The translations under genes were made by a program, and so were the position numbers. The notes beneath the pieces are model-generated. The model was not told the DNA's origin and did no database searches. It saw only the letters and a program-made list of their open reading frames with translations. A stretch of DNA of 64,000 bases from Daphnia carinata (Eukaryota > Arthropoda > Branchiopoda > Diplostraca > Daphniidae), in assembly GCF_022539665.2 (NCBI RefSeq), contig NC_081339.1, positions 7,003,367 through 7,067,366 on the forward strand. Reading direction: 5' to 3'. Below, piece after piece: positions 27,903 through 41,124 of the stretch (position 1 is its first letter; every line of letters starts with the position of its first letter).

Positions 27903-30900
27903 CGGAATTCTTATTCAGGCAAGTCCATTTGCTCTCCGCTACACCTAATATAAATTTTGCTGTGATATTTTTAGACGTAAGAAAATATGAAATGTCTACA
28001 AAACAGCGGGTCGTGAATTTTAGTGTTTAAGTGCCAAATGACGCGGTGAATTTGAATGTTAAAAGGTGTTTTGATTACGTCAGGGATGTTTTGAAATTAA
28101 ACTTTAGTTATTCGCTGTTATCTCGCTGTTTTTGGCTCGTGATTAGATCACGTCTTAATTGATCTGTGTCGACCTTAACGGAATACTGGATCAGAATCCA
28201 CACACAAACACACACACGGAAGAATCTGCCGGTTGGATTAGCACCTCATTGTTGTGTTGATAAGGGGAACCAGTGTTTAGGATAACAAAAAGGCGAATCA
28301 CGACCAGAATAGACGAGCTAATCTTTTTCTTTTGTATTGTTCCGTTTCCGCTTTCTGTATCACAGTGAATGAGACGAACGAAACGATGGATTTTAACCGC
28401 CTTTCGGGAATGTTTTCTTCCAGCAAAAGAGAATGACAAACAAACAAAACTGATGAAAACGCAAGGGAAGATGGGACTGGGACGCGACTGTACGAGGACA
28501 CGTTCGATGTTAGACTGGCTGCAGGAAAACGCGCTGGAAGACTTCCCACCCACTATCACGCAACACCACAACCGGCGACGCCAAAAGTCTCATCTTCTAA
28601 CACGGTAATATATCTGACTCTAGCTACACAAAAAAATATATTTTTTTTTTTTTTTAGCAATAGTAGTGGCGCAAAAGTTTTTATTTTATTTGTTTATTTT
28701 TTTTTTTTTACAAGTTTGAATTATTGGGAAATAGTAAAAAAAAAACACTTTTACTTTCTGGTATTTCTGCCATGACATGATGAATCAAGGCAAAACTAGT
28801 AGTAAGAAACCGTTTTGGCCGCCCCTCGTAAAAATCACCGTCCGCCCTTTTAGAGTTCTTCGAGTCTTTTTAATTTTAACCGCCAAAATTTGAATAATCA
28901 TCTATTCATCATTTTTCGGGATCCCTTTAAAAAAATGAGGAAACACCCAACAGCAGCCATTGAAAAAAAGAAAAAGAAAAGAGAACAACAACTTAATGAG
29001 GCCGTCTTCTCCGTTTAAGAGTCGGACGATAGTGGGGCGGGGGGTTTCTTCGAAAAAAAAGAGAACAGAAATAATTATTCAAAGAGCGAATCAGACTTGA
29101 TAAGATACACACAGACAAAAAGGAAAAGTGACAGCGTTTGTTATTTGATGCTGTTCGTGTGTGTGAGCTTATTATTTTTCGTTTGCCTAAAACCTGAGAG
29201 AAAAACAGATCCGTCATGATCCCCAAAGGGGGAGCTGCTGGATTCAATTTTCCAATGGATCTCCTGCGCTGATCTTTCGTGTTTTCTTTTTTTCTCTAAT
29301 TCATTTTTCTAATAGCATCTTCGTTTTCACGGTGCGGTTTCTTTAGCCAAAAAAAAATTATTCAGACAAACTGAATCTTCCGAAAAAAGTTGGTTCCCGC
29401 AGGTTCACCTTTTTCTTTGATTTTTGTTGTTTTCATTCTCGCTTTTGATGACAGATGAGCCAGATGCGGATCCATCATCTCAACAACCTAGCTAAATATC
29501 GTTGAGGGCAGCATCAGAAAAAGGCCAATCGGGATATATTAGTCGGCTATATACCGGTTTCTTTTCGTACACCACCATGTTCCATGTCGTGGCAGTACTA
29601 CACATTCACGCATAAATAGAACGATGCTTTGCCATTTCAACTGGGTTTTTTTCACGCTCACATGAGATACGAGAAAGATGGATGACGAAATGCCAACGCG
29701 GGCGTTAGAAATCGAAAAGGCGACCCCCTAGCGCTTCTTCACTTTCCTTATAGTACGTTTTTGGTTGTTTTTTAAACAGAAAACACTCACGTACGAGTAT
29801 GTAAGTGAAAATAGGGGAAAAAAAATCTATAGCTTTAAGGATTTGAGCTGAAAATAAAACTACAGCTAGAAAAAAGAAAGAAAAACGGAAGTAACGTTTG
29901 TAAGTTGGGCGTGTTTTGTAAGGCCCGTCGAGTGAGATTGACAGTACCTTTTGCCCTCTGGAAATAGAGACAGATTGACTCCATTTGCGTCGTTTTATTT
30001 TCAACGTCTTGTTCTAGGTTAACGAAAGCGATCGCCTTGACAAAATAAAAGTAAACTCGCCTGCATATAATCTTTTATCGACCGTGAAGTTTATGCACAT
30101 TCTTTTCAGACATACGGCCAAGTTTGTTCTTCTTCACCTTCTTTTTTTTTAACGTTAGATTGTCTGTTTGATTGTTGATTCAAAAAAAAAGTTAGGACTC
30201 GGTATGTGCCAAAACAGATTTTTCCGGGTTTTTTTCTTGTTTTCCTTGAGATCGTTTTCGATTTAAACTGAAAGGTGGAACGCACGCCACTGAGATATCA
30301 AATCAACTAATTCAGTTCATTATTTATTACGCGGCGGCTATATTTTAGCTGAGATGTTGTGTTTCATCATCCATAAATATGTAATGATATACACACGTTA
30401 ATAATGCATATTTTTTTTTTCTTGTTCCCTTCTCGTTAGATGAAGGAGGTAGTGACTCTGACTCGATGATGAATCGGCCTCTTTTCGGCATGCGCAACAA
30501 CACGAGATTGGTGCACGAGACACTATCGCGTAAGCTTGACCATTTTTTTTTAAGAGCCAAAAGTCCCTCTCACTTTGGGTGGCCGTGTTTTTCAGGTTTT
30601 CCCATTTTTTCTTGGCTCAAATGTGCGACGCCCCGCAGAAAGAAGAAGAAATTCCGTCGAGACCTCGCCGCCATTCACTGGCAGAAGCATCGCAATTCGA
30701 TGTAGTGTGAATACATTCAAATGACGGGTCGGATTGACTGAGTGAGTGAATAAATTAGTCCTCACTCAGTATACAACTCCCAAGACAAAAACGATAGACA
30801 CCGTAAAGGATAAAGAAGAAAATTGATCAGTGCGATCCCGAAGGACATTTTCACCAGCCGGAAATTCAACTTTCAATTCGCAGAGTTCATGACATGTCTA

Positions 30901-31645
30901 TATTAGAAAAAACACCTGTCATACCTATTATGATAGAATATTTAGGAACTTTTGAAACATTTTCGTGTGTCAATTTTTAAGTATGTCCCGTAAGTTGCTT
31001 GGCAATGACATTTACCTACCGTGGCGAATGATACTATAACTTTTACTTTTTTTTTTATAGGTACCCTAATACTAGGTATGATCTTGGATAGCATCAAAAG
31101 ATCGATCCCCGTCACCTGAATATGCTGCCATCCGAGTTTATTTATACACTTCGTGTTCATTGAGCTCACAAAAGCTGCGGTATGTATGTAGAAAGATATG
31201 TAGAAACCATGACCCGTATATGCTTGTTTTTTGTTTTGTACCCTGAAAAAAAATGCATGAACCGGATGATGGAATCGTGTGCTCGATCGCTGATCATTTG
31301 TCAGCATCGAAAAACCGAGTTATCCATCATGTCATTCAGTATTTATTTTAACGTTTTCTTCTTTCAAACGCTTTCAAGGACTTTAAAAACTTATCGTTAG
31401 ATGGCGTTAAGCTTATTTGTCAATATTCTGGGCAATGTTTAACAAAAACACCTGTACAGCATTTTAATGAGATGTGTTTGAACGGAACGTGATCCGGAAA
31501 CAATTTAATGCACATACTCTGTTGGAACTGCAGATTTTGAAAAAATTCTGTTGTTGAAGAGCTTTGTCTTTTTTTTTGTTTCCCACCAATTGAATTTCAA
31601 TTAGTTCCACTGCCATTTACTGCCAGTTTGTTGCTAGTATCAAGA
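27903..31645. other. Intergenic / GPCR upstream region, no gene supported
   Basis: About 3.7 kb of A/T-rich sequence with many T and A homopolymer runs and a few charged open frames (for example 28369-28608 and 30466-30705 on the plus strand), none with recognisable domains. It likely includes 5' UTR exons and regulatory DNA of the GPCR (left) and sideroflexin (right). Confidence 0.4.
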
Positions 31646-33012
31646 ATGCAGCGCATTGATTTAACACAACCCAAATGGGATCAGAGCACATTCTCAGGAA
31701 GATTGAAGCACTTCTTTTGGGTTACTGACCCCAGATCCTGCATAGTTTCAAGCCAACAGCTTTATGATGCCAAAGCCTTGGTTGAGAAATATAAGTACCG
31801 TACTTTACTTTAAAAATTTTATGTTCCATGTATTGATTGGAGACATTCAACTTTGTAGGAACCACCAAGAGCCACCGGGAACTACGAGCGCACAAGTGTG
31901 GTATGCCAGGAAACTCTACGAGTCTGCCTTTCACCCCGACTCTGGGGAGCTGCAAAACTTTTGTGGCAGAATGAGCTTCCAAGTGCCTGGTGGTATGCTC
32001 ATCACTGGCTTCATGTTGCAGTTTTACAGGTTGATTTCAATTTCGTTTTTCGTGCATATAGTTTAATTTGGCATACATTATAATCTAGGACGGTTCCAGC
32101 CGTGGTTTTTTGGCAGTGGGTCAATCAATCCTTCAACGCCCTAGTGAATTACACCAACCGAAACGCCAAGTCTGAGGTTTCGTCGACCCAGCTGGGCGTG
32201 GCGTACGTATCGGCGACAACATCGGCCTTAGTTACCGCCCTCGGTCTCAAGTCCTTCTTGGAAAAAAGGGCCGGAAGCCTGTTACAGCGCTACGTTCCAT
32301 TCGCCGCCGTGGCGGCTGCCAATTGTATCAATATCCCTCTGATGCGTCAGTCAGAGCTTATTAACGGCATCGCTGTATACGACGAAAACGGGAATGCTGT
32401 CACCGAATCTCGCGTAATTATTTAATATTCAAACCGCTGCCTTTTGTTCTTCATGGTAATTATCATTGATGATTGTTTTTCCCGATATTCAGTTGGCCGC
32501 TGCGAAAGGAATCACGCAAGTTGTAATCTCGCGAATAGTAATGGCAGCCCCTGGAATGAGTTAAGTCAAATGAAAACAATTGAAAGTATTTTCGAACTCA
32601 TATTGTTTTTGGGGAAAACAGCTTTACTTCCCTTGGTGATGGAAAAATTGGAAAGCTACGCTTGGATGCAAAGAATTAAATTTTTACATGCTCCTTTCCA
32701 AATATTCGCCTGCGGTGCTATGTACATATATTATAGTTGCTTCTATCCTTTCTATGCCATTATTAATACCGATTACTTTCTTCCAGTCTCACTTTCATGA
32801 CTCCTGCTGCGTGCGCGCTGTTCCCTCAGAGATGGTATCTATTTATTTTTATGGTTTACACATATCGAATTCTACTAAATAATTCCTATTGAAATTCTAG
32901 TTCGCTGGCTGCCTCAACGCTAGAACGATTTGAGCCCGAGCAATATGAAAAGCTCAAAAAAGTCAATGGGGATGGTTCAATTTCTAAAGTCTATTTCAAT
33001 AAGGGACTATGA
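31646..33012 (+). CDS. SFXN2: Sideroflexin-2
   Basis: Multi-pass protein of the inner mitochondrial membrane. The family includes serine carriers for one-carbon metabolism, and SFXN2 has been linked to mitochondrial iron. Seven exons: 31646-31794, 31859-32029, 32089-32413, 32493-32559, 32622-32721, 32787-32834, 32901-33012. Total 323 aa plus TGA; human SFXN2 is 322 aa. Diagnostic blocks: [119 protein letters not shown], and the C-terminal KVYFNKGL. The small last exons were placed by matching phase and family sequence. It is closest to SFXN2 by its YFNKGL end. Confidence 0.94.
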
Positions 33013-33466
33013 TCGGTAATTTGCAGTTCCTGTCTTAACGCACACATGATCTGATTGACGACAGGCCCATCCTTGTCTTGACGAAAAATTTATAATCCAC
33101 AGGTCCAGCTTAGTTTATTAATTCTGTTACTCGGCATAGTGGCCCATTGTAAATGCTGAAAGTTATTTGAGAGATATTATAGGTTCTACATTTGTAACTG
33201 CCATTGGGCTATTCAATTGCATTAGGAGAAAAATGAGTCAGGTGATTGAATGGTGCCATGTTAATGCTATTGGAATACACCGTACTTGCTGCTGACAAAT
33301 CAACGGCTGGAGACTGCTTAAGGGAAGCCGTTCGCATGTGTATACTGCTAGTTAAATGATGATCCAACTAAAATATGGAAGTGAATTGGATATATACTGG
33401 GGCATGAGGGGCATGAGTACCGGGGGGCACCCTTTACACGGAAGAACTTGAGCTCAGCTTCGTATG

Positions 33467-33585
33467 CTCCATAGATGGCGGTTATGATAGATAGAAGTTC
33501 CATAGATGGCGTTAATGATAGATAGAGGCTCCGTAGATGGCGGATATTATAGAGTCTTCACAGATGGCGTTGGATTTAGTGCTCC
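33467..33585 (+). repeat. Short tandem repeat, about 31 bp, four copies
   Basis: The core 'atagatggcg' or 'agatggcg' recurs at about 33471, 33502, 33533 and 33562. Spacing is roughly 31, 31 and 29 bp, separated by 'gataga'-type filler, and copies are diverged. No function is evident. Confidence 0.7.
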
Positions 33586-34671
33586 ATTTCTTCGCAGAAA
33601 TACGCGTAGATCAAGTTAGTCACGACCGGATCGTATTGGCGATCTAGTGCTGAACGTACTGTAGACTAAACCTTCAGAAGAGTCGCACAACGTGGCAGCA
33701 TATACGTTTTACTCTCGCATCCATTAATTCTTGGTACGTGTGTGTATGTTAAAACTACGATGGGTGTTTCAGTTAAACCAGCTCAAAGGTATTTTTTGGT
33801 TACCGAATGTGGTAAGGGGAAGTGCCACCTAATTACTATAAGAACGCTTAGCTCCACAGAATTGGTTGGGTTACCTAATCACAGTTCTTTTTGTTTAAAA
33901 ACCTATCTAGAATGTAAATAGAACTACTTTGAGCTCCATTTATTCAGTTGAGAAATGCTACATCGTGAAGGTTTTTCAGTGTTTGGGTTACCTGGAGGTG
34001 TCTGGTTACACATAGAGAATTTGAATTCAGCTTCATGGATTTTAGCTGTCAGCAAACACATTTATTTCCGAAAATATATAGGAATGTTATCTTTTGGTTT
34101 CACTAATGTTTTTTTTTTTTTACAGACTGACCAGAATAGCAAAGCTATCGAATGCACTGGAAACTGGAAAGTGGGAGAATGAGACACATTCCATACCGTG
34201 GATTTGAAAAAATGTTAAACAAAGAAAAAATGACCTTACACCAATAGCCTAGAAAGGTTGTGGTTTGGCAAAACATTACTATTCATTTTTCGCAGGATAG
34301 TCAATGAAGATTTTGGAAGAAGGGCTGATTTACAACCAGGTTAGGAATGGTTTATAGCTTCGGATTGCAATGTTTCGAAACACCCTGGCTGCATATCGGT
34401 GAGAACCTAATGGTCATAACGTGCTTAAACATGCATTTCTTAAATCTGAACAATTAACTTCTTTCACGCAAACGTATCCCTCTGCCGAAAACGCTCCGTG
34501 CGAAAGGCAAAGAAATAGTAGGATGGGATTAACCAGTTTGAAAATGAACGATCATTGCGAATCTACATCAGAATTTTAAGCGAAAAAGAAAAAAAAAGCC
34601 ATCAGTTTCTGGCAGACCGTTGCATATAAAAACGTTTTCTCCATGCAACTTTGTTTTCTTTATATTTCTAG

Positions 34672-35227
34672 GCCGTCGTTGATTATTCGTTTCCCGACCA
34701 TAGTGAAACTACAGTTAAATTCTGGAAACATTTCGGGATTGTCATGGGCACTGATATGAGTATAGTAATTTTATTTATATCATATATCTTATTAATCTTT
34801 ACTATTAGCAGAATATAATATTCTTTCATCATACTTTACATCATATTGGCAAGTAGTTATTTATATTACATTATTCATAGCAACTAATAGCTCGAGATAT
34901 TTCAAACTTTTCGAATTTCACAGATATTACAATGTATTCACATTATTCTCGTCGGAGATTATCCTCACTAACGAACAGCAATTTGTAAGTTAAATTTTAC
35001 AATTATATTGACATCAAGAGCGGTAATAAAAGAAGCTTTTGGACGCTAAGATATTCGTAGTGCAATAATGATTAGGGTTTTTTAACATAATTAATAAAAC
35101 ATAATGAATTTTTTATATTATAATTATTGCTGTATGTTTGTATATATATGCTAACTCTTCAACCGCCGTTGATGAAACCAGGAAACTTCTGCGGTCTGCA
35201 ACACGCTTACACAGCAGTAATATCTAG
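34672..35227 (+). other. Possible exons of an unrecognised gene or TE relic
   Basis: Three islands carry good splice signals on the plus strand. 34672-34759 is preceded by TTTCTAG and followed by GTATAG. 34924-34984 is preceded by TTTCACAG and followed by GTAAGT. The third starts at 35182 after an AG. With matched phases they read as a frame containing FWKHFGIVMGTDM, then MYSHYSRRRLSSL, and a stop at 35225. If the second junction is read in another phase, the frame stays open to a GTATGT donor at about 35290. No family was recognised, and upstream coding sequence with a start was not found. This could be the 3' part of a decayed gene. Confidence 0.3.
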
Positions 35228-36590
35228 CATTTTGCTCGTTATTAAAAATAAAATTCCGTTAGTCATTTTCGAAGGATTCGCATCTACAGGTATGTAACAT
35301 AATATTAAATAATTACAAGTTGTTATAAATGTACATATTATAATAACTTAACCGTTGGCCAGTGATTCTCATAGCACAGTATGCTGTAGACTAGCAAACA
35401 ATTGATGTAAGCACTCCATTTGCATCAAAAATCAGCAAGTGACTGATTTCGGAAGAATCCTAAAATGAATACTTGAAGTATCAAAAGCATGACAAAGTTT
35501 AGATTATGCAGAAAAAAAAACCTACTACTATCACATAAAGTAGACATTGACGTGTAGTTGGCATTAAGGCATTATAAAAATAACTAAAAGAATCTATTTA
35601 CCAGACATGCGAAGCGCCCGACGATGACATCGGAAAGTTAGGACAGATGCAGTGGAAGATCCTTGTGCAACTACGAAATTTTCGATTTGGCTGCCGCTTT
35701 AAATACTCCCAGACACGTGCAACATCTTGACTTTGCCGGAAGAAAAGTGTAGGGTAGAGAGACATAATTCTGAAGGTCAACAGCTGTCGAAAGAAAAAGG
35801 TTGTATTTGCATGTGGAGATCGAGAATATGTCCATTCCCCCTCATTTGACCAAATAGATGCAATGACGTAGAGTAGGTGAATAACCTTAGGCAATTGAAA
35901 AACAAAAAATCAAAACCCCGTTTTGCATTTTCTAAGTAGCCCATTCACCTGCACGACATGCACTGGTGTAGATCTCTCGCTGTTAATTCTGGTGTAGTGA
36001 TTCACACAAGTTCCACACGTGGTTGTAGTTTCCGTTCACAAGCTAGATATGTTTCGCCATTTGTCGATACACCAATTACGCACTTCAAAAAGCACTGGGT
36101 TTTGCCTCTGCACTGGTGTTGTGTAGTTGCACATGTCAAACCGCATTTTGTTGGGTAGTAAGATAAGTCTAGCTAGAATAGAAAACGTAGATTAAGTTGA
36201 GGATAAGTAGGTCTAAAGTTAAGATTAAAGCTACTTTAAGTAAGGCGTAAGCGTAGTCCACCTCACTTCGTTACTTTTGCACAACACTACCTCTACCATT
36301 TTCTTTCACTGTTCTGTGCAATTATTTACAGTAGTCGTCGTACGGAAACCATTTTTTTAGCAAACAATTGCACGTTTCGACTGTTTCACACAATTTACAC
36401 ATGAACCGCCAATCCAAACAACCACCTGATTATTATTTAACGATTAATAACCAATTTCTTTTTTCAGGAACTTTTTATCCAATGTAACTGTGATTTGTGT
36501 ACTTGATGCCTCTTAGAATTAAGACGAAACTTGTTGAAGGTCAAATATTTAAAACAAAAATTTTTTTTTTTCTCGCTTCTCTAAAATCAG

Positions 36591-38345
36591 GAGGGCAATC
36601 TCTGGGGTCGAAGAGGACACTGGACAACGAGGATCGCCGTCGCAGCCACTAGAGTATCGCCCAGGATTCTGAAGTTTATATTTACAAATTTAGTGTCAAA
36701 TCATGTTTTTTATTTATTTATTTATTTTATGTATATAGGAGGGCCACATCACCACCGAAGAGGACCGTTGGACAACGAGGGTCACCGTCAGAATCCTAGC
36801 CCAAAATTGCAAGGTATTTAAAATTTTTTAAGTTTAGTTCCTTGTTGTATGTATTTATCTGTGTCTAGGAGGGCTGGCAACACCACCGAAGAGGATTAAT
36901 GTACACCGGGGTCTCCGAAGTCGCCAAGGCTTGCCAGGTATAACGTACACAATTTTAAGTGTCTAATCGAGTTTTTTTTGTTTTTTTTTAATGTATTTTG
37001 GATAGGCCACATCACCACCTTAGAGGGTCACTGGACAACGAGATTCGCCGTCGGAGCTACTATGATCGACGCCCAAAATTGTCAAGTATTTAATTGAAAT
37101 TCTTAGGGTTTGAACTATGATTTTATTTTGTTTTATTTATTTAGGAGGGTCTCAACACGATCGAAGAGGATGCTGGGCATTGAGAATCATCGCTGTAGCA
37201 GCGAGATTGTCGGTACGGGTATTGACGTTTTTTTAACTTCGTTTAAGAGTTTAATCATGTTTTCTTTTTTGTTTTTGTTTTTTTTTGTATCGAAGATGGT
37301 CTCACCACCACCAAAGATGACGACGGACTACTGATATCGTCGCCGTGGATGTTTCAGGTATATGGTTTACTCGTTTAATTGTCTAATCAGGTTTTTTATG
37401 TATTTAGGAGGTCTCCGTCATCGCCGAAGAGGATCACTGGACAACGAAGTTCGCCGTCGGAGCCACCAGTCTCGTCGCCCAAAATTGTCAAGTATTTAAT
37501 TCGAAGTTTTAAGTTCATCACTGATTTATTTTGTTTTTATGTATTTAGAAGGGCCACGTCACCATCGAAGAGGATGCTGGCATCGAGAAACGTCGCTGGA
37601 GCAACAGGATCGTTGCAATGGATGCTTTAGGTATAGATTTTTACACGTTTAATTCTCTAACCATGTATTTTTTATGTATGTGTGTAGATTGGTCCATATC
37701 ACCACCGAAGAGGGAAACTGGACAACGAGGTTCGCTGTCGGAGCTACCATGGTTGTCGCCCAAAATTGTCAAGTATTTAATTGTAAATTTATGTTTTCAC
37801 CATTATTAATTTTTTTTTTTTATGTATAGGAGGGCTCCACCACCATCGAAGAGGATGCTGGACAAGGTGGTTCACCGTCGGAACCACCAGGATTGTCGCC
37901 CAATATAGTCAAGTATTTAATTGAAAGTTGTAAGTTTAACACCACTAATTCATTTTGTTTTTTATGTGTTTAGGAGGACGCTATCATCGCCTAAGAGGAT
38001 CACTGGACAACGAGGTTCGCCGTCGGAGCTATCTGGATCATCGCCCAATATTATGAAGTATTTAATTGAAAGCTTTTAGTTTCACACTATGACCTTATTT
38101 TGTTTCTATATATTTTGGAGGGCAGGACCACCATAGAAGAGGCTGCTGGACATCGAGGATCGCCGCTGGAGCAACGTTGTTATCGCATTGGATGTTTCAG
38201 GTATATTTTTTTTACACATTTAATTATCTAACCGTGTTTTGTTTTTTATGTCTTTGGGAGGGCTCCATCGTCGCCGAAGAGGACCACTAGACGTCGTTGA
38301 TCGTCCTTGGAGTAACCGGAATCGCCGTCGATCTCCGAGATACAC
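36591..38345 (+). repeat. 13-unit exon-like tandem array, left arm
   Basis: GC-rich blocks of about 75-85 bp recur every 112-151 bp, mostly about 140, separated by AT-rich spacers. Unit starts: 36591, 36739, 36869, 37006, 37145, 37296, 37408, 37549, 37688, 37830, 37974, 38117, 38257. Nearly every block begins after a T-rich tract plus TAG (or AG) and ends at GTAT. Two block types can be told apart by their 3' ends: 'cgcccaaaattgtcaa' and 'ggatg.tt.ag'. The core 'cgaagagga..actggacaacgaggttcgccgtcgg' is shared. In one frame, several blocks read GG..HHRRG..LDNEV-RRRS. Block lengths vary between 75 and 85, so the frame is not preserved throughout. Acceptors of the last two units are mutated (TTTGG). 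This is not a CRISPR array; the repeats are diverged and eukaryotic-intron-like. Confidence 0.8.
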
Positions 38346-40503
38346 GCCCATTAGTTCAATGGGGAAATAAAGATGGTACGGTTGAGTATTGCCTAATTGG
38401 CATTTTTCTACTTAATTCCGTGTTGTTATTCGTGTGTTTCACAAATGTGTTGTTCTTGCTATTTATTCCTTACTGTTACTTCCCATAAACATTACGGCGT
38501 ATGGTTTTAACTTTCACTCAGCACGGTAGTTCACTACACCTGTACATCACGGTTCTTCACGGTTAGTGCTTGCTTTTTTGCACCGGGTTGGGATTAGTGT
38601 ATCTGGTAATGTGGTCCTGCTTACATGGGTTTTATGCTAAGTATTTAGTTGGTAGAGGTTGACTAACGTTTATTACTAAAATATAAAGTAAAACAAAATA
38701 AATTTATTTTATGACTGCATACTCTTTTCGTTTGAGTGTGTTAAGTCTTGAGTATTATGAGTAAAATAATTAATCGCGTGCGATCGGGTTGCTAACCCCG
38801 ATTTGGCAACCCGATAGACACGTCATGGGTCAGTGACCCTTCCAAACTGTCCCAAAAAGAAGAATGAACAACCCGCTGAACAAGAAACCGGCTCGAGCGA
38901 TACGGGTCTGTGGGGCTGACTTTTGTCCTACAGTTTTCCTCAGCGAATTGGATGCATTGCAACGCTGTCTCACAAACATGTCTACATATGAAGCTCCTTA
39001 CCTCAGTTTTTTCTGACTGTAGAAAGTTATGCAAACCAAGGATACCGGTAAATATTTGACAATTTTAACTATTCTTTGTTTGGCATTTAATTCAGCTTTG
39101 ATTATTTTAGAATATTGAAGACGTGAAGCGAACGCGAATCAAACACAAATCACGAGGACTGGCCGCAGTGTTAAAATGGTAGTGAGGTATAGTTCAGCAT
39201 GCGACTATAAAATACTAATATGTAAAGCCTTGACCACAGAAAACAACGGAGTCTTAGAAATTCTCCTTGATCACGAAATTCAGACCAGAATCGTGAGTTG
39301 CATTTCATTCATTTCATTAAAAAAAATTTAGTTCAGTAGCTCGTTCACCTGCAAACGATATGCATTAATGTAGATTATCGCTTCAAAAGACGGTGTAGTG
39401 ATAAGAGAATTTTCATACGTCCATGTAGTTTTCGTCTACAAGCTGGATGTGTTCTTTTTTTGTTTATTTCTTTTTGTACAAACTGACTAGAATAACAAAT
39501 CAGTTAAATGAACTGGGGATATGTATATTGGAAAGGGCATGTTGTGCTGGATTTAAAATTAATGCTCAACGAAGAAAGATATTAGGAAAAAATTATTAAG
39601 ATTGGCAATTATACACAAAATATAACTTTCTGATTGGGTCTATTTAATACACCAGCCCACGGGAAAGGAAATGATACCGAAAAGAAAAATAGAAATAATC
39701 GATGGAAAATATATAGCACTTCTGATGAGCAGGATGGGGGATATTGGTACTTCATTAAATAATAGTTGACTGTGTTGTAAGAAAAAAGATTGTAACAAAA
39801 TGTCACTTCAATTGTGCAATAATGATAATTGATTTACGACAAGTATGTAGTTACGTTTAATAGTTGAACAGTATAAACCGGTATTTTAAAATTATAGGTA
39901 TTTAGTTTATTGGAAATGAGTTACAAATTAAACATAATTTGACGAACGTTAATAGTAATCATGCTTAATATTATGCTCTTGTAATTGTCTGTAATATATT
40001 CGAAACAACTCATCGCGTGTGATCGGGTTGCATGTCCGATAAAATGAATGGGGTATGGGGCTAATGCAAAACAGCCTATTACTCGCTCCATAAATTGTGA
40101 CAACTCGATCGAGCCAAGCCGGGCGGTTTTACTAAAGAAGTTAAATGTTTTACAACGCTGTTTAACATAACTGGGTGATCAAAAAAATTAAATTGTTGTA
40201 AAGTTGTTTTTTTCTTTGTACTAGTTTCTGTTGTACTGTGTGGCTTGTGTTCCGTCGTTGCCTGTGTGCTAACGTTTGATTAACGAAACGTTTGTATAGA
40301 TTAATGTAATGCCGATTATATTGTGATTTAATCTCGTGTATATTAGAAGTACCGACTTATGTTTCTTTGTTTATATTATGTATTTTTTAATAACTGGGAA
40401 ACAATTACACATTCATTTTACACAATTTATTACATCTAAATCATTTACACAATTGACACAACATACAACAACCATACATAACTTGAAACGAACTGAATTT
40501 TCA

Positions 40504-40574
40504 GTAACTTTGTGGTATCGAACCTTATTCTTCGGCGTATCTTGCCGGTGCTCAACCATTGAGCTGTAGTCACT
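40504..40574 (-). repeat. tRNA-like module (left arm, outer)
   Basis: The minus strand folds as a cloverleaf: acceptor AGTGACT with AGTTACT, D-arm GCTC..GAGC, anticodon stem CCGGC with GCCG-, and B box GGTTCGATACC. Position 33 is A rather than T and stems have mismatches, so it is probably not a working tRNA. The mirror copy is at 42492-42563. Confidence 0.5.
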
Positions 40575-40639
40575 TATAGTTTCAGTGTTTTATACCTTGA
40601 GTCAACGCACGAACATATTTTCTAGTTAATATTTTAATC

Positions 40640-40945
40640 TTGCTGTACTATTGGTCAGTCTGCCCAGAAATTGTACATTTAACATGGCATATCTGTAGAG
40701 GGTCCGGCTACGATGTCGGAAGACAGAGTTTCAAATCCAGTAGGGGATAAAAGACATTAGAAATTGAAAAATAAATATTTTATCATATATTTAATTGTTA
40801 CTCAAATTTCTAAAACGTGTAAAAGATGACGGGTCGCTATACCATTGGTTAGTCTGACCATTCAATTCACAAATTATATAGTTTGTGTGTAGAGAGTCCA
40901 GCTACGGTACCAGAAGATTGGGTTTCAAATCTTACGCATTGCTAA
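40640..40945 (+). repeat. Two related tRNA-like modules
   Basis: Two similar units at about 40645-40745 and 40835-40945. Each has an A-box-like 'ttggt.agtctg.cca' followed about 60 bp later by a B-box-like 'gtttcaaatc'. The spacing is longer than in a normal tRNA. Mirror copies lie at about 42110-42225 and 42325-42425 in the right arm. They could be degenerate tRNA-derived sequences or internal polymerase III promoters. Confidence 0.35.
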
Positions 40946-41054
40946 AGCTGTATGCAAGCATGCACTCCATACAATTATGTTTATTATATATTTATTTAAT
41001 ATGTTTAATAGGTTGTCTAAAGATCACTTGCAAAAATGGTTGTCGGCGAAATGT

Positions 41055-41124
41055 AACTCATGGCTCAACGGTAGAGCATCGGCTTTGTAAGTCAAATGAT
41101 TATGGATCGATCCCCGAAAGAGTT
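41055..41124 (+). repeat. tRNA-like module (left arm, inner)
   Basis: Acceptor AACTCAT pairs six of seven with AAGAGTT, D-arm GGCTCAACGGTAGAGC is canonical, and the anticodon arm and T-arm are degraded (the T-loop reads ATCGATC). The inverted counterpart is at 41933-42003. Likely a tRNA-derived relic. Confidence 0.5.

Larger units (their letters stand above)
33013..35359. other. Intergenic, mostly unassigned
   Basis: Holds a short tandem repeat (33467-33585) and exon-like islands (34672-35227), listed separately. A segment at about 34125-34215 (after a long T run) resembles 39475-39560 inside the left arm of the big inverted repeat (shared 'actgac.agaata.caaa' start). Relics of the same element family may therefore lie just outside it. 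Confidence 0.35.

Noticed and set aside
36591-38345. Regular array considered as CRISPR
   Set aside because: Units are diverged, spacers are AT-rich and intron-like, the setting is a eukaryotic genome, and no Cas genes are present.
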